Part shown: positions 11,415-23,832 of the stretch, piece by piece | Layout of the letters: every line of letters starts with the position of its first letter | Numbering within the stretch: the first letter of the stretch is position 1 | Assembly (NCBI RefSeq): GCF_011075055.1 | Contig: NC_058143.1 | Coordinates: 13,903,057 to 13,967,056 of the forward strand | Direction of reading: 5' to 3' | Origin: Mangifera indica | Taxonomy: Eukaryota; Streptophyta; Magnoliopsida; Sapindales; Anacardiaceae | DNA: 64,000 nt | The notes under the pieces: generated by a model | Databases searched by the model: none | Told to the model about the DNA's origin: nothing | What the model saw: only the letters and a program-made list of their open reading frames with translations | Position numbers and translations under genes: made by a program

Positions 11415-12117
11415 TGGTCAGTAAATATGAAGACATAAAAAAATGGTATATGAATTATATAGATATAATACATAAATAATAAAAATTATGTTTACAAAAA
11501 AATGTTTTTAAAATTTACATACGAAAAAAGTATAGAATATATATATATACGGGTTTAATATGACACATTCTTAATAATATGTTTATAAAAATATAATAAT
11601 ATCAAAATAATTTTAGTATCTTTTACGAATCTTTTATTAAAAATTAATATAATAATTCAAATATAAAATATTTAATTAATTGTTGAACATAATATAACAT
11701 AATACATAATCAAAATTCTTTATACAATAAGTAATATATTGATAAATTGGAAAAAATAAACAAATTAATCAGTTTGAATTTTATACTTTAGATCAGAGTG
11801 AATCTTTGTAAAGTCATAGTGAAGGAAAATGCAAAATTAGGACTTTGAACTGAGAATGAAATGTTGTTTGGTATATTTTAAATGATAGTGACATTTTCAT
11901 AAAAAATAAAAAATAGAAGGGACAACTTTATACTTTAAGTTTAGCTAAAAATTAAAAAATATGATAAAAATACGATAAACATAAAATATGATGTATAATT
12001 CGTATTTAATACGAAAATGATATACAATACGATAAAAATTCTTTTAAATATATTTAATACACTAATAATATAGAAACACAAATAATACTTAAATAATACG
12101 CGTATTTACCATCTATA
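11415..12117 (+). mobile_element. non-autonomous element, copy A of a ~700-bp repeat
   Basis: A 703-bp AT-rich unit whose sequence recurs in the same orientation at about 59480-60125 (shared blocks include AACATAATATAACATAATAC and AATTAATCAGTTTGAATTT). It is flanked by a perfect 9-bp direct duplication GTTCTACCC (11406-11414 and 12118-12126). Its ends are weakly inverted (TGGTCAGTAAATATG against CGTATTTACCATCTA). No protein is encoded. The 9-bp duplication suggests a Mutator-type mover. Confidence 0.7.
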
Positions 12118-12522
12118 GTTCTACCCCTAAACAATAAAAACTTAAATAAACAATATCTCAAAACTACCCTTCTTGTGCTTATTATATGAAAATCTAAACT
12201 GTGTTCCATATCATCTGCGTCCATTGTCACCACCCATGAATGCTATCTTCACTCTCTCATGGACATTCTTCTCTCTCTTCCCCTCTTTTCACCCACTCTG
12301 CAAAGCCCAAACTGAATTATTGTTCCACCACCAACAACATATCTCAAAACACAAACCTTACAAAGAGACATTTGATTCTCAGAACTTCTTCACTTTGTTT
12401 CATTTCATTGGCCACACAACACCCTCTTCCACATTATTTAGCTGAGCCTTCGCCTCCTTCAAAAATCGATTTTTCTTTTTTCTGGCATTGCGAATAAATG
12501 TCCTGGTTCCAGTTCTCTGGTG

Positions 12523-14040
12523 ATGGATTCGCTAATAGAATTTGAAGATATCATGGAGCCTGAGGTACATTCTATTGACAACAGATTGTATTTTATACAT
12601 TGAAGGTTTTTTTTTTTTTCATTTTTTTACAACTGTGGAGGTGTATTGCACTTATAAATTTGTGTAGCATTGTATGGATGTGATATTAGTTCATGTTGTC
12701 TAAAAAAATAGTGTTATGTACACAATTTTTAGTTGAAAATTAAAAATAAAACATCTAATCATATGATAACAAATTATTATTTGTACATATAGTTTTATAG
12801 TACCCGAAACTGAAAGTATATGCTTCAAAGCTCTTCGTTGATTCCTGGAACTGTTACCACAAAATCAAATAATCTATGTAATATTTCTCTATCAACTTAA
12901 AATTTTTTCATTGACCAAGGGAAATGCTCAATGTTCTTAGGATTACGATGCTGGGATGTCTCTACACGGGGATAAGGCAAAGCCAAAGACCTTTGCTGCA
13001 CGTTTTGCGGCCACTGATGGGTATTAATTTTTCTTTTGATGTATTTTAATTGTGAGGACATATTTTTGGATATTATATTGAACTCAATTTTCGAATACAG
13101 AATATTGAGACACAACTCTATTTTTTGACCTGTTTGGTTAATGATTGTTAATTTTGAAATAGATAAGAGGCACAAGTACATTGGGCAAAAATTTGTACTT
13201 TTTGCAGTATCCTTTGTTGGTTTTAGATATTTTCCTTGTTTTGTTTCTTGAAATGTCAAAAAAGAGGTCATTTCTGTTGGAGTCAGAGTTTCTTACATAG
13301 AGTAGCTGAACATGATGCTCTCAAAATTTGATCCTAAAATATTCAATTTTGGTTGATTCAGATCTGAGGTCTTGAGTGTTGTAATTCGGCCATCCAATCA
13401 ACTCAAAATCACTTTCTTGGAGGTGTGTCTGGCCATCATGGCTATTTTCTTTCTATGTTTTCATGCAAATTTGTCACATTAATGTGTTTATTATAGTTTG
13501 TTGGTCTTTTCCAGGCATGTCATGGTTTGATCCTCCTTTTTTTTTTCCTTCTTCTTGCAGCCAAGTTTGTATTTTAATGTATCTTTGTAACTTTTCTCTC
13601 TGGTGGTGTAGTCGTTTTCTTGTCATTTTCTCTCTTTTTGTGATCTATCAATTGTGACATGAGAACTAATGGCCTCAATCTTATCTTGATTTGTCGCCCA
13701 TTTGTTATTTCTTGTACTGGTACTGACTGTAATATACACTGTCAGGGGGTTCAACTTTATACTCTGCCAGAACAAATAAAGATAAAAGAAGAGGAAGGCT
13801 TCAAGTAAGTTTACCTTCAACTGATGCCTTGCTTCTTGTAAATTATCAGTAAATAATGCTACTTTAGTAATGCTATTGTCAAGAGGGAAATTATGGCATA
13901 TTCTTTGTCTCTAAGATGAATAATTCAACAGAACAAGACAGGCCCCCGCAATCTGTCAAGCATTAGCTAAAATTGCATCTCATAAAAATCAAGTGCTCTG
14001 GATTTGGTTGGTACTATATATGTTGCACATTGAAAATTGA
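12523..14040 (+). CDS. unrecognised small multi-exon gene candidate
   Basis: I do not recognise the product. Five exons can be joined with acceptable splice signals and consistent phase: 12523-12564, 12941-13020, 13362-13422, 13746-13804 and 13932-14040, giving about 116 aa. The product begins MDSLIEFEDIMEPE, is acidic at the start, and contains VLSVVIRPSNQLKITFLE and the lysine/glutamate-rich EQIKIKEEEGFK. The start and the first four junctions look reasonable; the last exon could instead splice onward to about 14188, where another open stretch follows a CTGCAG acceptor. The consistent phase across four introns is the main support. It may be a pseudogene fragment. Confidence 0.35.
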
Positions 14041-14276
14041 ACCATATGTTTTTGACTTACATAATACCTGATTTATGCTATTTTTCTGTTTGATTTATAA
14101 CTTTTATCGCTCAATTTTTGCATCATTGTGAACAAAGACAAACCAAATCCTTCTTTGCGTCAACGAAACATACCATTTTGTCTGCAGATTGCGTTCACTT
14201 GATCATGCTGCTCATTGTTCTGAAACTTCTGTGTCAATGTGGCGCAGCCTGCAATTGGATATCACTAAGCATCTTT

Positions 14277-15090
14277 GAGATTCGATCATTAGCCACAAAT
14301 ATGGAACTTTATGGATCAGACTATCCTATAATCATTCAGCTTAGCCAATGGTTAGCTTTTTTATAGATGTAACTCCTAATACCGCCTGCTAAACAGCTTG
14401 TAGCGTATAGAGTTTTAACAGAACTTGAACGAAGCTTGTTGTAAGTGGTCATTCATGTTCAAATGATTTTGAGAAGTTCCTTCAATTTTCTAACTATCGG
14501 GTAATTATTTTCAGCATTATGGGGTAAATTGGACTGAATTTTCTACGGACACAGATCGTTCCTCTTAATTTTACTTACTAATGTACCACATTACACATCT
14601 ATTATTTATTAAAAGGCAAAAACTTGGATTTTCGGATACACTGAATAACCTATGAAATCACTTTTTTATTACTCTTACCAAATTCTATTTCCCTTTATTT
14701 ATCTGGGAACATCTGGGAAAGTCACTGGACTTATCTGGGAACATCAATGCTTTTCATGCAAGCCATCCAACTTGAGTTTTTGTTAGTTTGTGAATGACAA
14801 TGAAATAGCCATGTGATAAGCTGTTGTCCCTTTCTAACCTGCAACTCGGGGAAGAAGAATCCAAACCCTTTTTGTAGATTGAACTTGCTCAAACTTACAT
14901 TTAAATACATGATGTACTCGTCTCATGATTTGCTGGTTGTATATATAATAATAATAATTTTGAAAAAGACTCCCTCTGTTGCCTCTAATTTGCTTCCATA
15001 TAAATCACAATTTTCTTTTAGTACTGACTCATTTTTTCAGCTGTTGGGGTACAATAAGTACCACAAATATAGTGAATGTACTTATAAAAT
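14277..15090. other. intergenic, no gene seen
   Basis: AT-rich sequence downstream of the small gene candidate; contains a short exact duplication (ATCTGGGAACATC at about 14702 and 14733) but no supported gene or element. Confidence 0.3.
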
Positions 15091-15982
15091 GGCCAAAAGA
15101 CTTATTTTCTCAAAAACACTTGTAGGGTTCTAAAGGCTTAAACACCCATCTATGAGTCGTTAAACATACTCAAAATCGTTAATTATAAATTATAAAGGAT
15201 AAAAATATTATTTTATCACTAAACCTTCAAAGTTTATATCATTTTCCTTGTTTGGTTTGAAAAACTAATAATTTCCCCTTAGCATTTAAGTTTTGAAAAA
15301 TTCACTTTTCTCCAACTCTAAGTTTTCATACTTTTCAAATTTTTTCTTTTCCAACTATCCCCTCCCAAACTTTTTGAAACTTTTTTCACCTCCTTTTTCT
15401 AGAGTTTCGTCTTTAATGGCTTTAGAGAACCGGTTGATCTTCTCTGCTGAATTGTCGACTTTGACTAGGTTTATTATCTAAACAACATTCTATCATCCAA
15501 ATCTATATGATGAAGCGTCTTCCAGATCTGAATGATGCTTTTAGACTAATCGATAAAGACGCTTAAATCAACGAAGACTCATCTTCGTTGATCGAAATAA
15601 ATGAAGACTTATTTTTGTTGATTCTTTTAGAATTGATAAAGAGGTCTCTTCGTTACGTGCCAAAGAGGGTGAGAGATGAAGATGCATTGACCAGTGTATC
15701 CTTAAACAAAAGTATCATCGTTTGTGCCTAAAGAGGGGAAAAATATAAACTCTAGATTTGATTGAAAAAATATTATTTTTTAAAATTATAAAACTTTAAA
15801 TAATAATGAAGTTATTAATTTTTAAAATAAAAAAATAAAATAAAATAAAATTTTTATTTTTAATATAAAATTTTAATAAAAATTAAACTACCGATAAAAA
15901 TTTAGATTTCAGATTCTCAAACACGGTAAATATAAATTTCCCCTCGATATTAAAATTTCGGGTGGGACATGGTCCATTGGGC
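15091..15982. mobile_element. foldback element 3
   Basis: Starts GGCCAAAAGACTTATTTTCTC and ends with the degenerate inverse (GGGTGGGACATGGTCCATTGGGC). Inner arms pair over long distances: ACCCATCTATGAGTCG and GGATAAAAATATTATTTTATC on the left face their complements at about 15780-15900. The centre includes pairs of ACGAAGACTCATCTTCGTTG-like text. A target duplication was not found. The copy looks older than elements 2 and 4. No protein is encoded. Confidence 0.6.
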
Positions 15983-16037
15983 TAGAATAAACTAGGCATA
16001 ATTTATGTCGCACTCAACTAGGATTATCACCTACTAA

Positions 16038-16066
16038 TAATGATTGATTGATTGATTGATTGATTG
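16038..16066. repeat. (GATT)n microsatellite
   Basis: Six tandem GATT units. Confidence 0.9.
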
Positions 16067-16256
16067 CACCTTAACCCGCGTTGAAATTTGTGCCAAAATT
16101 TTGAAAGGAGATTATGCTTACATGAAAGGGTGATCATGATGACGTTATGATAATTAAAAAATATATATCTATACACTTTGTCAAATTAGTGGGGCAATTG
16201 AGAAATTGAAAATCTAGGCCATATAATTAATATATAATACAAAAATAGGATGATAA

Positions 16257-16820
16257 TTGTTATAAAGAGTCCGACCGAATTTATCGGATGTGAGATTTCA
16301 GGTCACAACATACCCCTTCATCGTTATCATGTTAATAATATGTTATAAACAGTCTGATCGATATTGTCCGCTTTGACACTTCAGGGCCTTACAGCTTTAA
16401 AACGTGTCGTTTGAGTTAAGAGTTTCAGACCCTACTTATATACAAGCTCAGTAGATAGAACAGAAGCGATATGGGACTTCAGGTCACAACACATCCCCTC
16501 CCCTCCAATCGCTATCATGCTGATAATGTGTATATAAGCAAGAGCCTGAAGCTTTTAACTCGAACGACGTGTTTTAAAGCCGTGAGGGCCTGAAGCGCAA
16601 AGCAGACAATATCGATCGGACTGTTTATAACACGTTATCAGCACGATAGCGATGGAGGGGGGGTGTGTTGTGATCTGAAGTCTCATATCACTTCCGTTCT
16701 ATCTACTGAGTTTGTATATAAGCAGGGGTCTGAAACCCTTAACTCGAACGATACGTTTTAAAACCGTGAGGGTCTGAAGCCCAAAGCGGATAATATCGGT
16801 CGGATTGTTTATAACAATAA
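16257..16820. mobile_element. head-to-head LTR-like repeat units
   Basis: About four copies of a ~190-bp unit starting TGTTATAAACAGTCCGACCG and ending near CGCTATCATGCTGATAA. Two point right (16257-16331, truncated, and 16332-16532) and two point left (16533-16632, truncated, and 16633-16820), so the whole is a large inverted repeat. Unit boundaries TGTTATAA followed by a shared interior suggest LTRs of a small retrotransposon; the TTATCAGCACGATAGC next to a unit end would be the place of a primer-binding site. No coding sequence is present. Confidence 0.65.
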
Positions 16821-18740
16821 TAATAATAAAATATCAACAAGCTTTTTGGGAACACTCTTAGTCTTAGACGTGCAATTTTAATTTGTGGGAAAGCAACAAG
16901 TCAATTGTTTGTTAAATTAGAAAAAACAAAAATACACAAAGACTTATAGCAACTAATATTAAAGAGTCGATGGTACATCCTTTTACCATTTAATGAAATA
17001 TCTCAAAATTAAATTAAATATTTAAAATATATTCAGATAAAACAAAAATACTCATTTTTACCAATATAAAAGAAAAATATCACAGTTTTGTGAATTAACT
17101 TAAATGCCCTTATTTTTTGGCGGTAAATTCATTTTCCCATGAGGCTTTCACGAGACGCACAAGATCGATAATTCTCTAATAATTTTTTTGGTTTTTCAAC
17201 AACAAAAAAGGAAAAAAGGTTAGTATACTATCTCTTGTCATGTTTTAATCATTTTGATATTATGATTTTATTGATTAAATAAAAATATTGAACATTTTTA
17301 GTTAGGATTTTTGGTTTTAAATATTTGATTTTATAGGTTGATTTTTATTTATTTTGGATGAATTAGTTGAGAGTTATTGTGTTGTAATCAATGTATATTT
17401 GTTTTTTTTATTGAAATAGTATTTGAAAAATAATATTTTAATTTAAAAATATAGATCTTAAGGGAAAATATTCTCCACTTCAAGGGAAAACAATTAGGTA
17501 TTTTCACTTTAATCCTCCACAATTAAATATTTTTCTTTTAAACCCATTATATTTGAGCATTTAATTTAACTATCCAACTATATGTGATATTGATATTTAG
17601 AAAAAGTGGTCTATAAATTTATATGACCAAACCCTTTATGGTGACACCCCATTGGGAATAAATAGATATTTGATATGCCAACATTTTCTCCATCCAATCA
17701 TGTCCAATTCACTCTTTTTGTCCGTTTAGAAATTCTGTCACACCTGTTTTTCCTTTTTTTTTTTGTCTTTCTGATTTTATTTGCAATTTCTCTCCTTATT
17801 GATGACTGACCTTTCCTTTTGGTTGGCTTTCAAGATCAACTAGTCCATGCATGGGTCCAACCGTACAAAATGTTCTTTTTCCTTTTTTTTTTTTTCTTTT
17901 TATGTCATAATTTTCATTAATGAAATTAGATAGCGATTGATAAATAAAATTGTCCAATTTGAAAGAAGAAAAATTACTGTTTTATCAAAATTAAAGTAAA
18001 AAATTAATTTTTATATTATTTGTTATATCATAAATTTTTATTATTTATTAATAAAATAAAATAATATAAATAATATAAAATAAATTATTAAAGTTTTTTT
18101 TTTTACGGGGAATGCATTAGAATTTTCAAAACAAGATCAATTGTCAAATCAATCATCAACGTACACGTGGATTAAATCTGAGATTACGCTTTTTAGATTT
18201 AGATCTGAACGAGAGTGCACCCATTGTTTAATCTAATTCTATTTAATATCAGTTTTAAACTTCTGGCGCCAGCTAACGGCCGTATCAATTTCTAGACCAG
18301 CCAATTCTCTGTTACTTCACCCACTGCAAGTATCCAACTCCCCCAAACAAAATTTGAGTTGTGAATAAGTCACATGGCGTTTATATCACAAATTAAAAGA
18401 AACATGCCTTTAATAATAGGAATATCATGGAATATCGACGTGGTTGTTTCTCGTGCTGCCACCTATCCGATTGTAGCACTTTATCGTAATTCTCTCCGCA
18501 CAGAACCGGAACCATATCAACTACCAGTCTTCCCTCCATCTGAGCCTTGAAGTGAAGAAATCAAAATATCAAATCATGTAAATAATCACAAGATTCAACT
18601 TAGCCTTTGTCAAGATCATAAATTAAACACAAACCCATTTCAGGTTTCTTCTTCTTGTGCTAAAAAATCTAATCTTTTTTTTTTTAATTAATCCCCACAT
18701 TATGAATGCCATATAATTCAGCTCTACATATTCCCCAAAA
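16821..18740. other. intergenic and NHX upstream region
   Basis: AT-rich spacer with many homopolymer runs (T-tracts at 17752-17765, 17881-17896 and 18674-18684). No gene found. The last few hundred bases before 18741 presumably contain the promoter and pyrimidine-rich leader of the NHX gene; the transcription start cannot be fixed. Confidence 0.35.
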
Positions 18741-21700
18741 ATGGCTTCCAATGAAACATTACACCACCTTTCATCGTCCCTTCAGAAGGACTCCTCGTAT
18801 CTTAGCACCAGCACCATCATTGCTTTGAGTGTGTTCTTCACGCTTCTTTGCGCCTGCATCATTATCGGCCACCTCCTTGAGGAGAACCGCTGGGCTAATG
18901 AGTCCACCACAGCACTTGTTCTGGTGGGCGCGGAAAAAAATTTTCTTGATTGGTTTTCTGGAATAAGATTATTAATTTTGGTCAATTCTAAGTTTTTTTT
19001 TTCCAAAATTTTTCAGGGTTTGTGCGCCGGAGTAGTTGTGTTGTTGTTGAGTAAATGGAATAGTTCCCGTTTATTAGTGTTTGATGAGGACTTATTCTTT
19101 CTTTATTTGCTTCCTCCTATCATTTTCAATGCTGGGTACATTCTTTTTCTGATTTTAGCTCTTTACTGGTAGCATAAAACTGAATAGGATTGGAGCTTGC
19201 AGTGTTTTTATTTGATGTGGAAGGTTAAATCTTGTTGTGTATGTCAAGTAAAAGAACATTGTTATAGTTTTATGTAATCTTGATACCTGTGATATGGGAT
19301 CCAGTTTGCTCTGTTTGACATATTTCTTCTAAGAAATTTTTGTCAGAGATATTTGTTTCGTGGAGATTAGTATTTGCTGTGCTCTCTAATGTTAAGAATT
19401 TGGCTGCAGATTCCAGGTAAAGAAGAAGCAATTTTTCAAGAACTTTACAATTATATTGTTGTTTGGAATTTTTGGTACACTAATTTCATTCTGCCTCATA
19501 TCAGTGGGTAAGATACACTGATCTCAGATCAACTTCACTCTTCGCTTTGTCAGAGCAATGTTATATATACATACTTATGAGTACATGAATAAGTACACAT
19601 AGACATAATGTGTTGTCATGTGATTGAATGTTACAGTCTTCTTAATTTAAATCATCTAATCACATAATGATACATTATATATATACTTTTTGTGTACTCA
19701 AAAGTGTGTATACATTGTTTTATTGGGCTTTGTCGTACGAAGCTTGATGTTTAAATTGGTGAATAGTTTGTCTAAAGTATATTACCATCATTCTAGTTAA
19801 TCCTGTATTTCATCAAAATTGCCGGTTCTAATCATATTATTGTCTCTCCTTAACTTTTGCAGGAGTTGTTTTCCTATTTAATAAGCTCGGCGTGACAGAT
19901 CTTGATATGCAAGATTACCTTGGTGACCTATGATTGCTTCTTGGACTTATTTTGTAATACGCACATGCTAGAATTCACTTATATGTGCTGATCACTTGAA
20001 AATTCTTAAAACTGCAGCTGTTGGTGCCATACTGTCAGCAACCGATTCAGTTTGTACATTACAGGTGCATCTGATAAATGTTCAAACAATATTTAGTCCA
20101 AAAAATCAGTCTATACAGATAATTGATCCATACCATTGACACTAGATCTTTTATCCTCTTGAAGGTTCTCAGTCAAGATGAAACCCCATTCCTATATAGT
20201 GTTGTATTTGGAGAAGGAGTGGTGAATGATGCAACCTCTATTGTGATTTTCAATGCAGTCCAATCACTTGACTTCAGTAACGTTGATGGTACAATTGCCT
20301 TAAAGTTGTTGGGAACTTTTCTCTACCTTTTCTTCACCAGCACTGCACTCGGTATAGCGGTAAGTCACTTCTTGATATTTCCAATAAAATTTAGTAAATC
20401 AATGGTTTATAGGTTAGCCAGGCATGCAATAATAATTCTTTGCTTGTTGTGGTGTTGGCCTGATGGATTTGAATTTTGCTGACAACACTATCTTCTAAAA
20501 ATTTACATGGAATGTTTCAGGTGGGCCTTTTAAGTGCCTTTATCATAAAAACGCTTTACTTTGGAAGGTACAAAGAATATTCCTCTTCAGTTTTGTATTG
20601 CAGCTTCTGATTTTATTTATTTTCTCTTTTTTTGGGAAATTGGTGAATTAGTTTCATAGATAATGTTAATCTGACCTGTGTAAATCAAGGTCTCTGACAT
20701 CATTGTTTCTTTCATGAACAGGCATTCCACAGATCGTGAAGTTGCGCTGATGATGCTTATGGCTTATTTATCCTACATGTTAGCTGAGGTACTCTCACAA
20801 CATTATATGATCTTGGAAGTTTGAATGTTTAAGCTGATTGCTATGAAATCGATATTAAAAGAGCTCTGTAAGTTGACTGCCTGCTACTGGCCATTTATGC
20901 CTAATTATGTTCATTCTTTCCAATTCAATAAACCATTGAATCATTGTCTATCAGCACACATCTCATCCAAATTACCCCATCGATTTTGATACCGCTTCTG
21001 GTCGATGTTCATTTCTTCCACTGGAAAGAATATAAGGGTGTCAAACTCATTCAATGGATGCTCTCATGAAGAGATTCCTGAAAATTCCTTTTAACTAAAA
21101 TTAAGAAATCTTGTGTTGAAACATCAATGAAATGTATTTTGGTTATTGTACTAAACTATGGCCTCATATGGAATGGCTAAAAGGAGGTGAATTTGATTAT
21201 CATAACAACAAAGAGTTGAAATGGGCTGCTTCAGAAACCGCTGTTAACATATACAGACAGCAAAAACATAGAGCTTGTGAGACTTGTATCAACTGTTTTT
21301 CCACTGACCGGCAATCTTCTGCTGAAATGGAATGTTCTGAATACTGTTAATGTGTTTTGCCGCTGTGTTTTATCTGTAGCTGATAGATTTAAATTTCATG
21401 CAGCTTCTGAGCCTCAGTGGGATTTTGACAGTTTTCTTCTGTGGCATTGTAATGTCACACTACACATGGCACAATGTCACTGAAAGTTCACGGATAACAA
21501 CCAAGTGCGTGTCTACTCTTTTAGCTAACTCTTCTCCTATTTCCCCTTTTTCCCTCGGATATCCAAAAAAAAATTCAAATAACAAATTCTGTAAATTGAA
21601 TTTGAAGAAAAACTGAATTATCAACAGGTTCAACTGTTCGTATAATTTTCTGTGGTCTGTTTCATTGCTTTCTCTAGATTTGTTTCAACATAGTCATTAA

Positions 21701-23019
21701 CTTCTAGCACATATGCAAGACCTTTTGCCTTTCTTTTTAACAAAGCTATATTTACGGAAAGCATAAATTCTAAACTAAAGGCTAAATCCTCATGATGGTT
21801 GATGATTCCAGGCATGCATTTGCAACAATATCATTCATAGCGGAAACTTTCATATTCTTATATGTTGGTATGGATGCCTTAGACATTACCAAATGGAAAG
21901 CCAGCAATGCAAGGTACTTTTTACCATTCTAATGGATGCTCTAGTTTTAGCAGTTAATTTTCACTTAATAAACAACTCTAGGAGACTGAAATGGCAAAGT
22001 TCACTAAATCAACAGAATCAAGCTGTTGAGAAAATTCTTGACCAGGACTGATTGAACAACATAAAAGGCATTATTGTTGTTCTGTTTGCTTTATCTGTAG
22101 ATTTTAATGTCATTCTAACATGCTTCAGATTCTTGATTCAGTGCAGGAACATCAATTGCTGTTAGTGCAACATTGTTTGGATTAGTTCTAATTGGACGGG
22201 CAGCATTTGTGTTCCCTCTGGCAAATATCCTGAACTGTGTTAGGAAAGGATCAAGTGCAAAGACAGAGTTTCGAGAACAGGTAATAACTGCAAGCATTCG
22301 AACAGTTAGTTATCGTCCTCTACTTGTATTCCAGATGCTTTCTAACTCACTGGAACTTCAGTTTATAATATGGTGGGCAGGACTAATAAGAGGTGCAGTT
22401 ACAATTGCTTTGTCCTACAGCGAGGTTCACTTCTATCATCCCTGCTCGTAGTTTAATTAAGCATTTTGACATCTTTTCTTCCTAGACTAATGTTAGATCT
22501 TACATAAAATCACTGCAGTTTTCGAGCTCCAACACAAAGTCATCAGCTCTAATGATCACTTGTACCATAATTGTTGTTCTATTTAGCACAATGGTATGCA
22601 GAACATTCTATACTCTTCATACTGCCCATATAGCTACAAATGAGAACACCAGGGTGACACAATTTTATATTGTGAAACAGGTATTTGGTTCCATAACAAA
22701 GCCTTTGATTGAAGCAGTGCTGCTGAGAAATGCTAAGCCTGCAATTTCAGATGCAACTGACATTCCTAGCCTAGAAGAGCTAACAATACCTTTCCTTGAC
22801 AATGGCGATGATCCTGGAAACAACCATCTGGCGCCAAAGGCAAGCAGCCTGAGGTTGCTAATAACCAACCCTACCAGAACTGTGCACTACTGGTGGAGAA
22901 AATTTGATGACAAATTCATGAGACCAGTGTTTGGTGGAAGAGGGTTTGTTCCATTCATACCAAGCTCTCCAACCGGTGCAGCTGATGGAACTTCTGAAGC
23001 CAGAAGATCTAACATTTAG
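18741..23019 (+). CDS. NHX: vacuolar Na+(K+)/H+ exchanger
   Basis: Exchanges cytosolic Na+ or K+ for vacuolar H+, supporting ion storage, pH control and salt tolerance at the tonoplast. Fourteen exons: 18741-18923, 19017-19135, 19410-19507, 19863-19922, 20018-20064, 20165-20359, 20521-20567, 20722-20788, 21404-21504, 21812-21913, 22142-22280, 22362-22424, 22519-22593, 22681-23019; the joined frame is open for 544 aa, normal for the class. Seen: N-terminal LCACIIIGHLLEENRW, the amiloride-binding motif LFFLYLLPPI, ATDSVCTLQ with the acidic ion-site residue, FGEGVVNDA, GRHSTDREVALMML, and the C-terminal FGGRGFVPF tail. These place it among vacuolar NHX1-4-type rather than endosomal NHX5/6 proteins. 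Exon 11 uses the first of two close acceptors (TTCAG then TGCAG); the second would give an early stop. Confidence 0.95.
19553..19726. mobile_element. palindromic AT-rich MITE in NHX intron 3
   Basis: A ~170-bp palindromic unit beginning AGAGCAATGTTATATATAC and ending TGTATACATTGTTTTATTG, with the middle CATGTGATTGAATGTTAC...CACATAATGATACATTAT. The same family occurs at about 35783, 46510, 48600, 49999 and 50745. Confidence 0.65.
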
Positions 23020-23832
23020 TTGATACAAACCAAAAAAAAAGGAAAATCTTACAAATTTCTTGGTGTTGGTATAATTATTTGTATTGAGTTCTTCTATTTT
23101 TGCTTATAAATTTTGGTTAAGTAGAGGTGTTGTAATTACTTAGAACAATGTTGAAGCTTGTCTGTTTTTATTTGTTTTTGTCATGTATAAATTTTGCAAA
23201 GAAAATCCTATAATTCATTATATGAAATATAGCAAATTAAAATTTATAAACCTAATTTGTCAAGTGTTGTATTACGGGTGATTTTTAAAAATAAAATAAT
23301 AAAATTTTTAATTATTATGTCAATATTTTAAAGAAAATTTTAAATATTTTTGTATCATGTTACTATTTTTCTCAAAAAATATATCGATTTATATTAATAA
23401 TATAGATTGTATCACATAATATGTATTATCTTGTATAATATATATATTGTATTATCTAATTTGATATAACTTATAATATATATAGTTTATAATTTGTATT
23501 ATATTATAAAATATATATGATATATTTTAAGGTATTAATAATTATAACCCAAATTATTAATATAATAATATATTATTCTAATGTTAATATAAAGATAATG
23601 TTAAAAAATAATTGGGTCCACGGATTCAGTCTTAGGACCGACATAGCAAACCTTTGCTTGGGCCCTGAACCAAAGACCGATCTAACACCGGGCCCGGGCC
23701 CAGGCCGTCTTTGCCCCACTCTACTCTCCTTAAACCCTTCAACAACAGCAAAACCTTTCTGTCTCAGATGATCAAAATCAGATCACCAAATTAGGATTTT
23801 GATTTTGTTTTTGTTTTATTGCTAATAAAAAG
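23020..23832. other. AT-rich spacer between NHX and mL45 genes
   Basis: Holds the NHX 3' trailer, then a very AT-rich block (23280-23600) of ATATATT/GTATTAT text, then a GC-richer 150 bases in front of the mL45 gene. No gene is seen. Confidence 0.35.
23659..23702 (+). promoter_or_regulatory. Site II (TGGGCC) motifs before the mL45 gene
   Basis: TGGGCC at 23659-23664 and its inverse GGGCCCA at 23696-23702 lie 130-175 bases before the start codon. TGGGCY Site II elements are known to be frequent in promoters of plant nuclear genes for ribosomal and mitochondrial proteins, fitting the gene behind them. Function is inferred from position and motif only. Confidence 0.4.
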
